Source: a bacterium
Lineage (GTDB): Bacteria; Zhuqueibacterota; Zhuqueibacteria; Residuimicrobiales; Krinioviventaceae
Reading direction: 5' to 3'
Assembly (NCBI GenBank): GCA_029561455.1
Contig: JAKQIY010000030.1
Span: 1-64,000, forward strand
Length of the DNA: 64,000 nt
A program made the position numbers and the translations under genes. Position 1 is the first letter of the stretch. Each line of letters opens with the position of its first letter. Below the pieces are notes generated by a model that was given only the letters and a program-made list of their open reading frames with translations, was not told the origin of the DNA and made no database searches. Shown piece after piece: positions 34,188 through 44,463 of this stretch.

Positions 34188-36182
34188 ATGGGAAGAATGG
34201 AGACTGTAAAAAAGATTTCCGGCGAAACCGAGTGGCTGCAAAAAAGACTGGATGATAATCCTCATTCTATTCTTTTTGCGCGTCTGGCAGACAGGTATCT
34301 GGATGCCGGCGATATTAATCGCGCCATGGAAATTTGTAATAAAGGACTGGAATATTATCCCGGCTATTCTACCGGTTTATTTGTTTACGCCAAATGTTTA
34401 CTACGCAAAACGGAATATGAAGAAGCGGAAAAGCAACTCAAAAAGGTAATCGCTTTAAATCCCGGTAACCTTTTGGCATTAAAATTATATGGCGATCTGA
34501 TGGCGGAAATGGGGTGGAGCAGAACCGCTGAAGAATGTTATAAAAAAATTATGGACCTTGACCCCCTGGAGATGAATGTGCGAACCAGCATACCCGGCTC
34601 CCTGGGGTACGGTGAAAAAAAGTCTGTTCCCAAAATCCCGGGCAAGGAACCTGAAGAAAATTTGGGGATTGACGACAAGTCTATTGATAATCTGTTCAGG
34701 AATAATGTAAGCGCAAATGAAGCTGATGAATCAATCGATTCCCTGTTTGGCGGCAATATCGACGATCAGGTTGAGACATTGCCTGAACCGGTCATCCCCA
34801 AATCGAACGAAAGGGAGGAATTAAGTCACGAAACCGTTGATTCCTTGTTTGGATCGGGTGAAGATACTATTCAGGCGCCGCCGGCTCCTCCGGTGACCAC
34901 CACCAACCGGCAGAGTTGGGATGAGTTTAATGATGATTCGATCATATCATTGTTTGAAAAGGAACCGGAACCTTTTGCTCAATCCGCAACCCCATCGTCG
35001 GTATATAAAGATAAACCAGCAAGTAAAGATAATGAACCCGTTGACGAAGATATGTTCTTGTTCGGACGGGATGACGAGGAAGAACCCGCTATTGCGACCG
35101 GTAAAAGCGTATCCGAGCCCCTTTTCCCGCAAACCGGCATGAACGAAGAGGACGAACAGGATTTGATTTTCCCTGTTACCGAAGCAGAAAAATCACAACA
35201 AGAAGATTTTGCATTCCCCGACGCCGGGCAGGATGATTTCCAGTTTACCAGCCAGGCCACTACTCAGGCTAAAGATAACAACCGGGGATTTGAAGAGGAC
35301 GAGGATTCTTTTATTGTTGGGGAAGATGAGGAGGAAGAGGACTATTCCTATTCTCCGGAGAAAACAAAACCGGAGCGTGATCGTTATTCCAATATCCTGG
35401 ATGGTATTTTCAGTCCCGGGCTCGATGACGAAGAACGCAAGGATATGGAAACCCGCTCCAAGCTGGGGGCTAAGGGCAATGATAGCGAATTTTCAGTTGC
35501 AGAAGAAATTGATCAGGATATTTTTGGAATGGGTGACGAATCATCCAAAGAAGAGACAGAACTATTTTCTGCCGAAGAAGAGTTGGAAGAAGAGACCGAT
35601 TTGCATCTTGAACCTGAAGATACCATTTTACTCAAGGGCGATGAAGCCCGGTTTGCCCCGTCGCAGCCTGATGAAGAAGAGGAGGAAGAGGCTTTTTCTA
35701 TACCCGATATATCGGAGGGCTATCTCACTTTTGAAGAAGACGAGAATGAAGAAAATATTGAAACGGAAGCTGTGCATATGCCGGATGCGGATATGACCAG
35801 GGGAGGCGCTGAAGGCGGTTTTGAAGCTGAGGAAGAAGAACTGGGTAATTTCCTGGCAGGGCTGGGCGGCCAGGATGATCTTGAGGAATTACCCGAGTTG
35901 GATGAGGATTTGTTTGCCGGCAAAGAGACCGACTCTCAACCTGTTGTTGAAAGACCGGGCGTTGCGCCCGTAAAGCAACCTCCGGCTGAAAAAGATGCGG
36001 CCGGCGCGGCACCCAAAGATAAATTTGTTACACCAACTCTGGGTGAAATTTACGCTGCCCAGGGCCAGTACAGTAAAGCTATCAGCGTCTTTGAATTACT
36101 TTTAGAGAAATCACCCGATAATGAATTTTATAAATCCAAGCTGGAATACCTGAAAAAGAAACAAAGCGAAGAAAATAATTAA
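34188..36182 (+). CDS. TPR protein with a long acidic linker and repeated D-S-L-F motifs
   Basis: This 664-residue protein has TPR units at both ends (about 15-125 and 610-655), separated by some 450 residues rich in Glu and Asp and almost certainly disordered. The linker carries spaced motifs SIDNLF (165-170), SIDSLFGG (182-189), TVDSLFGSG (216-224) and SIISLFEK (251-258), and later variants DQDIFGMG and DEDLFAG. They look like docking sites for one partner. There is no signal peptide, so it is probably cytoplasmic. GGAG precedes the ATG. I do not recognise a named family. Confidence 0.8.
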   Translation: MGRMETVKKISGETEWLQKRLDDNPHSILFARLADRYLDAGDINRAMEICNKGLEYYPGYSTGLFVYAKCLLRKTEYEEAEKQLKKVIALNPGNLLALKLYGDLMAEMGWSRTAEECYKKIMDLDPLEMNVRTSIPGSLGYGEKKSVPKIPGKEPEENLGIDDKSIDNLFRNNVSANEADESIDSLFGGNIDDQVETLPEPVIPKSNEREELSHETVDSLFGSGEDTIQAPPAPPVTTTNRQSWDEFNDDSIISLFEKEPEPFAQSATPSSVYKDKPASKDNEPVDEDMFLFGRDDEEEPAIATGKSVSEPLFPQTGMNEEDEQDLIFPVTEAEKSQQEDFAFPDAGQDDFQFTSQATTQAKDNNRGFEEDEDSFIVGEDEEEEDYSYSPEKTKPERDRYSNILDGIFSPGLDDEERKDMETRSKLGAKGNDSEFSVAEEIDQDIFGMGDESSKEETELFSAEEELEEETDLHLEPEDTILLKGDEARFAPSQPDEEEEEEAFSIPDISEGYLTFEEDENEENIETEAVHMPDADMTRGGAEGGFEAEEEELGNFLAGLGGQDDLEELPELDEDLFAGKETDSQPVVERPGVAPVKQPPAEKDAAGAAPKDKFVTPTLGEIYAAQGQYSKAISVFELLLEKSPDNEFYKSKLEYLKKKQSEENN

Positions 36183-36211
36183 CCAAGCAGTTATAATAGC
36201 ATCAATCTTAT

Positions 36212-36254
36212 AAAGGTCGTTTTATTCCGGGAATGTAAACGGCCTTGTTTTTTA
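36212..36254 (+). terminator. Rho-independent terminator after the acidic TPR gene
   Basis: AAAGGTCGTTT pairs with AAACGGCCTT (one G-U pair) around a 14-base loop and is followed by TGTTTTTTA. Confidence 0.75.
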
Positions 36255-36269
36255 TGGTAAGTAAACGAT

Positions 36270-37181
36270 ATGCCCCACAAAGACGATACTGCCGGGCGCC
36301 GGATTGCGGTGATCATTGTTACTTTTAATAATTACTCTCATATTGACGGTTGTTTGCACAGCTTGTCAACCGCACTGTCCGGATATAAAGCGCGGGTCTT
36401 TGTTGTCGATAATGCCAGCAGCGACGGCACCACAGAGTATTTACAAAACCCTGAATTACCGGCCAAGTTCAGTTTTCACAAACTGGTGCTCATTTTTAAT
36501 GACCGGAATACCGGTTTCACTTATGCGGTCAACCAGGGTTTACGTATTGCGGATGAGAATTATATCATTTTATTGAATCCTGATATTATTTTACAGCCGC
36601 AGGTCATCACTACGCTGGTTGGTTCACTGTCGGATAACGTCGGCGTCGCCGCTCCGCAATTGCGCTTTCCCGATGGCCGTGTTCAGCCTTCATGCCGTCG
36701 TTTTCCCCGCAAACGCGATGTGTTTTTTTCCGTTACCGGCCTGGCTGCGTTGTTTAAAAACAGCAGTTTATTTAACGGCTGGAAAATGCCGGATTTTGAT
36801 CATAGCTGCGCCCGGTCTGTCGACCAGCCCCAGGGCGCCTTTTTACTGATCCGCAGGGATGTGTTACAACAAACCGGCCTCCTCGACGAGCGGTTCCCCA
36901 TGTTTTTCAGCGATGTAGATTGGTGCTATCGCGCCAAACAACAGGGATTTGAAATTGTATTCAACCCGCAGGCAAATGTCGTTCATTATAAAGGCGCCAG
37001 TGTTTACCGCAAACGCCTGCACATGATCGTCTCTTCACACCGCTCTTTTGTCGATTATTTTAAAAAATATGACCGCACCGGCATACAGCGGTTGTTAACC
37101 TGGTTGATTTTTCTGTTATTATTAATTACCACGTTACCGCGATTACTTGGCGCAACATTGTTCAATAATCATCATTCCTGA
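36270..37181 (+). CDS. Family 2 glycosyltransferase
   Basis: This 303-residue GT2 enzyme is of the rhamnosyltransferase/WbbL-like group. The opening IAVIIVTFNNYSHIDGCLHSL, the nucleotide-contact VVDNASSDGT, the metal-binding NPDIILQ and the acceptor-side GAFLLIRRDVL and MFFSDVDWCYRAKQQG are typical. One C-terminal hydrophobic helix (about 275-297) anchors it to the membrane. It should add a sugar to a lipid-linked glycan. It follows a terminator, so it begins a new unit. Confidence 0.88.
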   Translation: MPHKDDTAGRRIAVIIVTFNNYSHIDGCLHSLSTALSGYKARVFVVDNASSDGTTEYLQNPELPAKFSFHKLVLIFNDRNTGFTYAVNQGLRIADENYIILLNPDIILQPQVITTLVGSLSDNVGVAAPQLRFPDGRVQPSCRRFPRKRDVFFSVTGLAALFKNSSLFNGWKMPDFDHSCARSVDQPQGAFLLIRRDVLQQTGLLDERFPMFFSDVDWCYRAKQQGFEIVFNPQANVVHYKGASVYRKRLHMIVSSHRSFVDYFKKYDRTGIQRLLTWLIFLLLLITTLPRLLGATLFNNHHS

Positions 37182-37202
37182 ACCGGGATGGAATTAAAAT
37201 TC

Positions 37203-40200
37203 ATGAAACGTATTTTTTTTATTCTGGCAGTACTTTTTCCGCTTGTGGCGCTGGCCGGGAACCAGGTCGTTTTTATTAAACTGGAGCAACCGCGCAGTTC
37301 GCTCTACAAAAGCAATCCGCTTAAAACCGGTTTGCACAAGATCGATGCGGTTCTCGGTACGTATAACATCAGTAATATCCGCTGCCTCGACGCGACTCTA
37401 ACGAAGGATGGAAGTATAGCGCCGCTGGCGCAATGGCTGCGCTGCGAATTTCCCGCCGCCGCCGATACCGCGCAGATACTAGCCCACCTGCGCACTCTTG
37501 ACGGGGTGGTCTGCGCCCAGGCGAACCATATATATCGCTTGCATTATATTCCAAACGATCCCGATCTGGACGGACAGTATGCGCTGACCAAAATCAAGGC
37601 ATTTGACGCCTGGGAGATAGAGCGCGGTTCTGCAAATGTACCGGTAGCAGTGATAGATACCGGCATCGATTATGCACACCCCGACCTGGCTGCCAATATC
37701 TGGTTCAACAGCGGTGAAGATATTAACCACAATGGCAGTATCGATACCGGAGATTTCAACGGGCTGGATGACGATGATAACGGTTTTATTGATGATATTC
37801 GCGGCTGGGATTTTACCGATGCGCCCAATTATCCCGATGGCGGCGATTACCTTGATCGGGATAATGATCCTATGGACAAAATGGGGCACGGCACCGGCGT
37901 TGCCGGTATTATCGCCGCGCAGGCCGATAACGGCATTGGTATTGCCGGCCTGGCGCATAATTGTAAAATTATGAACCTGCGCGCCTTTACCGATGGCGGC
38001 AACGGCGAGGAGGATGACGTCGCTTCGGCAATTCTTTATGCCATAAACAATGGCGCGCGTATTATCAATATGAGTTGGGGTGATGTCTATGTATCCCGCT
38101 TGATGGATGATATAATAAAATATGGCGAAAGCCGCGATATTATCATGGTAGCCTCGGCCGGGAATTCATCAACCACGGCTATACATTACCCTTCCGCATT
38201 TGCCGGCACAATTTCCGTTGGCGCTACCGACGATCAGGATCGGCTGGCCGGTTTTTCAAACTATGGTCCATCCGTGGACCTGGTGGCGCCGGGCGATAAT
38301 ATCTATACTACCGCCCCTGATAATAATTATGCCGCCAAAAACGGCACCTCATTTTCTGCCCCATATATCTCGGCGGCGGCGGCTCTGCTGTTATCGTGTG
38401 ATCCCGACCTTTCTGCCGAAGCGGTGCGCAGCATGCTGACCTCTTCGGCCGATGACCTGGGCGAAGCGGGTATTGACAAGTATTATGGCGCCGGCCGGTT
38501 AAATGTTTATGCTTTGCTCAACACCCCGTTTCACTCACAGGTGAAAATATCTAGTCCTGCTCTCGACGCCGGCATCGGCAGCGGGCCGGTAGAAATTTTC
38601 GGCTCGGCCTGGAGTCCCGCATTCGAAAGTTACTCGCTCTTTTATGGAGAAGGCGATTCCCCGGACGAATGGATTGCCATTGGCGGTATTCATACCGGTC
38701 GGGTTATGGATGGCGTGCTGGGTATTTGGGATGATTTACCGGTGACCGACGGCGCTTATACGCTGCGCCTGCGCGTTGATAATCGCGACGGCGCCACTAT
38801 TATGGATCATGTACGGATTTTTATCGACAAAACCCCGCCGCTGATCTCGAATATTGAATTACTGCCCATGCTCGATGGCGACCGTTATGTGGTCATGGTG
38901 CAGTTTACAACCGATGACCTATGCGAAGGTTCGGTGTTTTACCGGCAAGCCGGATCGAATGGTGAATTTCAGGAAGCGGTGATGGCGTATCGCACTACAC
39001 AATTACGCTATATCTTGTCGCCGGATGAAATGGAAGGCAGGTTGGAAATCAAGCTGCAGGCCCGTAACCGCGCCGGTCTGGTCGGTGAAGACGATAATAA
39101 CGGCAGCTTTTATCTTGCCGACTTGTCGGCGGCGCCGGTCAATGTTACCGGCTTTACACCATTGGCGATGACGATCCCTGCCGGTCACTTGATGAATAAA
39201 ACTTTTGATTTTAATAATAACGGTTTGCCGGAACTGATCCTCTCTCAATACCGGGATGGAAATATCGGCATCGTCTGCTTTTTTGAGTATAATGGCGCCG
39301 GTATGCAGCAGTTATTCTACCTGAATGAAGCGTTGATCCCCCGTGATCTGGCCGATGTTGACGGCGACGGCATTCCTGAATTGTTGTGTGGTTTTGGCTA
39401 TTCCGGGTATATTTATAAAAGACCCGGCGGCGGGCAATTCCCGTCTCAGTTATATGCGTCCTGGCAGGGGGATAGTAACACCCAGTATTGGGTAAGCCGA
39501 CTCGCTGATGTAGACAAGGATAGCAAAATAGATATACTGATGCGGGTGGTAAGAAGCGGCGAAACCGAAAGCGACCAATTCGAGGTGTGGCGGCAAACGA
39601 CGACCGGTCAGTTCGAGTTCAGCGCCGCGTTACCAAATCCTACAAACGGAGAAAATTTTAACGGCGTACCGCATTGCGAAATTGCTGATTTCAACGGTAA
39701 CGGGCTAATGGAAGTATTATACGGCGACAGCGATGGCGACCTGGTTATTTACGAGTATACAGCCCCAAATACCTGGTACAACACCTGGCAAGATTCGCTG
39801 CCCCTGCTGGATAGCATTGATTTTATGACCGCCGGGGATTTTGACGGCGACGGCCAGGTTGAATTCATCGCCGGCTGTCATTCCGATCCCAACCTCAATA
39901 CCGAACATTATTATGACGCCCGGCACTGGCTGTTCCGCATGTATGACTGCGGTTCCACTTTAACCCCGCAGCCGGTCGAAGAGTGGCGCTTTTTCGGCTT
40001 TGAATCCCCCCGCGATTTCCCTGCCGGCGTTTCCTGCGGCAACCTCGATTCGGACGACGCCGATGAAATTGTGCTCATGCTGTTCCCCGATCTGTATATT
40101 CTCGATGTTACATCACCCGGCGCAAGAGAGATCGTTCATTTTTATGCAACCGCTCAGAGTAATGCGGCAATCATCGCCGACGCCGACGGTAACGGCATTA

Positions 40201-41411
40201 ACGAATGTTGGATTGGCGCCGGTGAAACGACCCTGGCCTTAACGCCGGTCGGCGCCGGAACCGCTCCCGCCGCGCCGTCCGGCTTGCAGGCCACTCCCCT
40301 CGATGAAGACCGGGTCGCCCTGCACTGGCGCGAGGTGAGCGGCGCCGAGCGTTATCAGATCCTGCGCAGTAATGATGGTACACACTTTACATTGTTTGAT
40401 GAAACAACTGCAATCGCTTATATCGATTCTGTGGTGGAGAATGGCGCTTTGTATTACTATGCCGTTGTTGCTATTGATTCTGCCAAAACCCCGACTGCCA
40501 GTCTGCCATCAGCCCCGACAGCAGCGCGGCCCGGCGCCCGGCCGTTTGTGTCCGGCGCAGTGGCCGAATCTCCTGGCAGCGTCAGGCTCACTTTCAGCGA
40601 GCCCATGAACGAAAGTATTAAAAACGTAACCCATTACCTGGTCACCGGTAATGTCGGCAGGCCCACCTCCGCAGCGGTTGACGCTTCTGGCCGCCAGGTC
40701 GTGCTTGCTTTTGCCGCCGATTTTACTAATGGCGCTTACCGCATTACCTGTCATTCCCTGGCTGATCTGGATAATACACCGCTGGATAGTTCGCGTAATT
40801 ATGCAGATTTTACCGTCTCTTATCCGCCCCCGGCGCCCTGGCTGGTTGACGGCCGTTTACTCGGCAGTTCCACCCTGGAACTGGAATTTAACCAGGATAT
40901 ACAGGAAGCCGGTGCATTAAATACCGCCAACTATGATATGGGCGAAGAAATTACAATTGTCTCTGCGGCATTTGCTCAAGGCAGTCAAAAACATGTCCGA
41001 CTCACTGTGCAATCTCCAAAAGCTTTTGGCGCCCTGGGAGCCAGCTATTACATCAAGGTCAAAAATATTACAAATACCCAGGGCATTGTTATTCAGCCGG
41101 GCCGGGGTGATTGTTTGCAACTGCTCTTTGCGAAAAACAATTTATCGCAGGTGTTCACCTATCCCAATCCCTGGAAACCCGGCCTGGAAAATGAAGGAAT
41201 TACCTTTGCCAACCTGACCCGGACTGCGGAAATAACCATTTTCACCAGCGAAGGCTTGCCGATCCGCACAATTACGGAAACGAATGGCGACGGCGGCGTG
41301 CAATGGGATTTATGCGATAATGACGGCAACAGGGTTGCGGCAGGTATTTATATATTTCGCATTACAAATGAACAGCAAACTGTGTTAGGCAAGCTGGCTA
41401 TAATACGATGA
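37203..41411 (+). CDS. Secreted subtilase (S8) with FG-GAP repeats and a T9SS-type tail
   Basis: This protease has about 1402 residues. A signal peptide (KRIFFILAVLFPLVALAG) is followed by a propeptide and an S8 catalytic domain with Asp152 (VIDTGIDYAHP), His229 (GHGTGVAGI) and Ser383 (GTSFSAPYIS). Then come calcium-loop FG-GAP/VCBS repeats (DVDGDGIPE, DFNGNGLME, DFDGDGQVE), a fibronectin III-like domain, further Ig-like domains, and the FlgD-Ig/T9SS tail (YPNPWKPG ... GIYIFRITNEQQ). An in-frame ATG at 37188 is an alternative start; 37203 gives the cleaner signal. It is probably a surface or secreted protease. The stop overlaps coaE. Confidence 0.9.
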   Translation: MKRIFFILAVLFPLVALAGNQVVFIKLEQPRSSLYKSNPLKTGLHKIDAVLGTYNISNIRCLDATLTKDGSIAPLAQWLRCEFPAAADTAQILAHLRTLDGVVCAQANHIYRLHYIPNDPDLDGQYALTKIKAFDAWEIERGSANVPVAVIDTGIDYAHPDLAANIWFNSGEDINHNGSIDTGDFNGLDDDDNGFIDDIRGWDFTDAPNYPDGGDYLDRDNDPMDKMGHGTGVAGIIAAQADNGIGIAGLAHNCKIMNLRAFTDGGNGEEDDVASAILYAINNGARIINMSWGDVYVSRLMDDIIKYGESRDIIMVASAGNSSTTAIHYPSAFAGTISVGATDDQDRLAGFSNYGPSVDLVAPGDNIYTTAPDNNYAAKNGTSFSAPYISAAAALLLSCDPDLSAEAVRSMLTSSADDLGEAGIDKYYGAGRLNVYALLNTPFHSQVKISSPALDAGIGSGPVEIFGSAWSPAFESYSLFYGEGDSPDEWIAIGGIHTGRVMDGVLGIWDDLPVTDGAYTLRLRVDNRDGATIMDHVRIFIDKTPPLISNIELLPMLDGDRYVVMVQFTTDDLCEGSVFYRQAGSNGEFQEAVMAYRTTQLRYILSPDEMEGRLEIKLQARNRAGLVGEDDNNGSFYLADLSAAPVNVTGFTPLAMTIPAGHLMNKTFDFNNNGLPELILSQYRDGNIGIVCFFEYNGAGMQQLFYLNEALIPRDLADVDGDGIPELLCGFGYSGYIYKRPGGGQFPSQLYASWQGDSNTQYWVSRLADVDKDSKIDILMRVVRSGETESDQFEVWRQTTTGQFEFSAALPNPTNGENFNGVPHCEIADFNGNGLMEVLYGDSDGDLVIYEYTAPNTWYNTWQDSLPLLDSIDFMTAGDFDGDGQVEFIAGCHSDPNLNTEHYYDARHWLFRMYDCGSTLTPQPVEEWRFFGFESPRDFPAGVSCGNLDSDDADEIVLMLFPDLYILDVTSPGAREIVHFYATAQSNAAIIADADGNGINECWIGAGETTLALTPVGAGTAPAAPSGLQATPLDEDRVALHWREVSGAERYQILRSNDGTHFTLFDETTAIAYIDSVVENGALYYYAVVAIDSAKTPTASLPSAPTAARPGARPFVSGAVAESPGSVRLTFSEPMNESIKNVTHYLVTGNVGRPTSAAVDASGRQVVLAFAADFTNGAYRITCHSLADLDNTPLDSSRNYADFTVSYPPPAPWLVDGRLLGSSTLELEFNQDIQEAGALNTANYDMGEEITIVSAAFAQGSQKHVRLTVQSPKAFGALGASYYIKVKNITNTQGIVIQPGRGDCLQLLFAKNNLSQVFTYPNPWKPGLENEGITFANLTRTAEITIFTSEGLPIRTITETNGDGGVQWDLCDNDGNRVAAGIYIFRITNEQQTVLGKLAIIR

Positions 41412-42049
41412 ACCAGGTCAGGTATAAATTACTGGTTGGGGTGACCGGCAGTCCCGGCTGCGGCAAAACCACAGTATGCGACCTGCTGCGGGACAAAGGC
41501 GTGCTGGTTATAGATGTTGATCAGGCCGGACGCTGGGTAGTTGAACATTCCGCCGCATTACGGCTGCGCCTGCGGGCAACTTTTGGCGATGATTATTTTT
41601 TCGCCGACGGCAGTTTGGATCGCAAAAAATTATCAACATTGGTGTTTGCGAACCATGATGAACTGCTTAAACTGAACCGCATTGTACATCCTTTTATGAT
41701 CAACCGGGTACGGCAACAGATGCTGGCCGCGATGCAGGATAAACGATCTTTACCATACCTGGTTATAGATATGGCGCTGCTTTTTGAATTACACCTGAAT
41801 ATGGAAATGGATTTTGTGGTGACAGTAACCGCTCCACAAGAGATGCGTCTGCAACGGTTGATGAGCAGACATGGGGTATCGCCGCAGCAGGCCGAACAGA
41901 TGACCAATGCACAACTACCGCAGGAAATTAAAGCCGCCCGCGCCGATTACGTGCTGGCCAATGATGATAATATACTGCAATTGCAGTTAAGGGTTGATAC
42001 ATTACATAAAGAATTATTGAACAAGAGTAATTTGTCAGACAGTCATTGA
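41408..42049 (+). CDS. coaE: Dephospho-CoA kinase
   Basis: This 213-residue kinase carries out the last step of CoA synthesis. It has the P-loop GVTGSPGCGKTT, followed by VIDVDQAGRWV, and LDRKKLSTLVFAN with HPFMINRV as in the family. The ATG overlaps the protease stop (ATGA) and its own stop overlaps comEC, so it lies in a coupled run of genes. The panB and panC genes of the same pathway are also in this window. Confidence 0.93.
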   Translation: MNQVRYKLLVGVTGSPGCGKTTVCDLLRDKGVLVIDVDQAGRWVVEHSAALRLRLRATFGDDYFFADGSLDRKKLSTLVFANHDELLKLNRIVHPFMINRVRQQMLAAMQDKRSLPYLVIDMALLFELHLNMEMDFVVTVTAPQEMRLQRLMSRHGVSPQQAEQMTNAQLPQEIKAARADYVLANDDNILQLQLRVDTLHKELLNKSNLSDSH

Positions 42050-44433
42050 TTGACAAACTGAAAAATGCCCCCGCCCTGGCGGCGCTGCTGCCTTTTATGG
42101 CGGGTCTGGTTGCCGGACAATTCCTGGCCGCAGGATGGCTATATGCTGTACTGCTTGTGGGCCTGGCATTATCTGCGCTTTGCGCGTTTTATTTTAAACG
42201 GACAAAACTGACTATTTTTTTTACGCTGAGCGCATTATTTGTATTTGCGATCATTCGCTATCACCATCTGGATTTCAAACCTGCCGGCAATATCAGTTAT
42301 TTTTGCGATACCCCGGAGCAAACCACAATTGAGGGAGTGGTTACAAGTCCCTTATTACGTTATGATAACCGGGTCACCATGACGGTGCGGGTCGATTCGG
42401 TATGGGCGTATTATACCCCGTTTGCGGCTCATGGTCAGGTCATTGCCAGTATTTACGATACCAGCGCCGCTCTGCGCTATGGCGACCGTATTGTGGCGCG
42501 GGGAATGCTGCGCCTGCCGCCCGGACAACGCAATCCCGGTGAAATGAATTATCGTAATTACCTGGCTTCACGTCATATCGACGCCATGCTCGGTATCCCG
42601 GACCTGAACCAGGTGGTTATCCTGAACTCCGGCGAGGGGAATTGGTTTTTACGCACCCTGGTTTACCCGTTGCGCGAGTTTATCATTCGCTTTATCGAAC
42701 AGCATATGCAGGGCCAGGAAGCGGCGCTTTTGGAAGGCTTGCTGGTCGGCGCGCGCGAGGGCATCGATGACGAGACCAACCAGGCTTTTGCCAATGTGGG
42801 GGTTATCCATGTTATTGCCATTTCCGGAATGCACGTCGTCTATATTTGGGCGGCGTTAATGTACCTGTTCCGGCTGACCCGTATACCGAACTATCTGCAA
42901 ACCCTGGCTGTGATTGCCGGGTTGTATTACTATGCCGCCTTGTCCGGTTTTAACGCCCCGGTGGTGCGCGCGGTGATCATGGCGGTTGTTTATTTGCTGG
43001 GAGTGTTGTTGCACCGGCGCAGCGACGCCGTTAACACCCTCAGCCTGGCGGCTTTACTGATCCTGTTATTCCATCCTTTGGAACTATTCCAGGTGGGTTT
43101 TCAGTTCAGTTTCTCCGCGGTGCTGGGTATTATCCTGTTTTATCAAAAACTATATAAACAATTCCTGCATGTTTTTACCCGCTGGTATGAAAACCGCAAT
43201 ACATTTAAAATATTTATTACCCAATTGTTTTTTGCTTCCCTGGCGGCGCAGCTTGCCACCGTGCCATTGACCGCCTGGTATTATGGCCGGGTATCGGTCA
43301 TTGCCCTGCTGCTGAATTTACCGGTCATCCCGGTCTCCGGCTTGATCGTCGGCCTGGGATTCGCAGCAGTACTGTTCGCCGCCCTATGGTCATGGCCCGG
43401 GACGCTAATCCTGAACTCGACCGCTTTATTGTTAAAGGGATTGATCTGGATCGTCAAGCTCAGCGACAAACTGCCGTTATCCAGCTTTGTTGTACCGCGG
43501 CCATCCGGCTGGCTGATCGCATTCTATTTCTGCCTGTTGTTCCTGTATATCGGCTGGGAACACCTGCGGCTGCGTAAAGCGCTGGTTATTATCGTGCTGC
43601 TGCTTTTAAATATCATGCTGGCGCGGCAAATTATTGCCGGAGAGAGCGGACTAAAAGTGACGTTTTTTGATGTTAAACAAGCCGATGCCGCATTATTCGA
43701 GTTCCCGGACGGCAAAACCATGCTGGTCGACGCCGGGGAGCGGCTGGATCAATATGATTACGATTGCGGTAAACGGGTCATTGCCCCGTATTTGCAGCGC
43801 AACAACATTAAAAAGCTGGATGTGCTGCTGCTCACCCATCCGCATTCCGATCATATCGGCGGCGCGGCCTGGCTATTGCAGCATGTTAAAATCGGCCGCC
43901 TGGTCACCTCCACACTGCCGGATACCTCGGCGTTGACGAGGGAGATCGACAGTCTTGCTGCAGCATTGCGCATCCCCCGGCGTTTCGTCGCCCGCGGCGA
44001 TACCCTGGCGGGATTTGTGAATACGACCATCTGCGTATTCCATCCTGCGCCGTCGTTCATCCGCGCCGATGCCATAGATCTGAATGACGCCTCGGTAGTC
44101 GTCAAAGTGATTTTTGGCAATATAGCTTTTTTGCTGCCGGGCGACGCCGGCCACAATGCCGAACAGGCCATGCTCGACTATGGCGACCTGCTGCGCGCGC
44201 AGGTACTGAAAACCGGCCATCACGGTAGCAGCACGGCCAGCAGTCCCGCTTTTCGAGAACTGGTCGATGCGGATTACGCGCTGGTATCGGTCGGTAAGTT
44301 CAACCGCTTTGGTCTGCCTTCGCCGGGATTAATGCAGGATTTTACAAAGGAGGGTACGCAGGTACTGCGCACAGATGCAAATGGCGCAGTAGTGTTCTGG
44401 ACGGATGGGATTATATTAAAAAGAATAAAGTGA
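42046..44433 (+). CDS. comEC: ComEC/Rec2 DNA-uptake channel protein
   Basis: This 795-residue inner-membrane protein has an N-terminal DUF4131 region, the multi-helix competence domain (about 205-490, with AISGMHVVYIWAA) and a C-terminal metallo-beta-lactamase domain with LTHPHSDHIGGA (about 600) and TGHHGSS. It carries single-stranded DNA into the cytoplasm during transformation. The start is TTG overlapping the coaE stop (TTGA); no closer ATG exists. Other competence genes are not in the window. Confidence 0.92.
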   Translation: MIDKLKNAPALAALLPFMAGLVAGQFLAAGWLYAVLLVGLALSALCAFYFKRTKLTIFFTLSALFVFAIIRYHHLDFKPAGNISYFCDTPEQTTIEGVVTSPLLRYDNRVTMTVRVDSVWAYYTPFAAHGQVIASIYDTSAALRYGDRIVARGMLRLPPGQRNPGEMNYRNYLASRHIDAMLGIPDLNQVVILNSGEGNWFLRTLVYPLREFIIRFIEQHMQGQEAALLEGLLVGAREGIDDETNQAFANVGVIHVIAISGMHVVYIWAALMYLFRLTRIPNYLQTLAVIAGLYYYAALSGFNAPVVRAVIMAVVYLLGVLLHRRSDAVNTLSLAALLILLFHPLELFQVGFQFSFSAVLGIILFYQKLYKQFLHVFTRWYENRNTFKIFITQLFFASLAAQLATVPLTAWYYGRVSVIALLLNLPVIPVSGLIVGLGFAAVLFAALWSWPGTLILNSTALLLKGLIWIVKLSDKLPLSSFVVPRPSGWLIAFYFCLLFLYIGWEHLRLRKALVIIVLLLLNIMLARQIIAGESGLKVTFFDVKQADAALFEFPDGKTMLVDAGERLDQYDYDCGKRVIAPYLQRNNIKKLDVLLLTHPHSDHIGGAAWLLQHVKIGRLVTSTLPDTSALTREIDSLAAALRIPRRFVARGDTLAGFVNTTICVFHPAPSFIRADAIDLNDASVVVKVIFGNIAFLLPGDAGHNAEQAMLDYGDLLRAQVLKTGHHGSSTASSPAFRELVDADYALVSVGKFNRFGLPSPGLMQDFTKEGTQVLRTDANGAVVFWTDGIILKRIK

Positions 44434-44463
44434 GAAAAATTTGATTAATTTTTGGAGGAAAAA

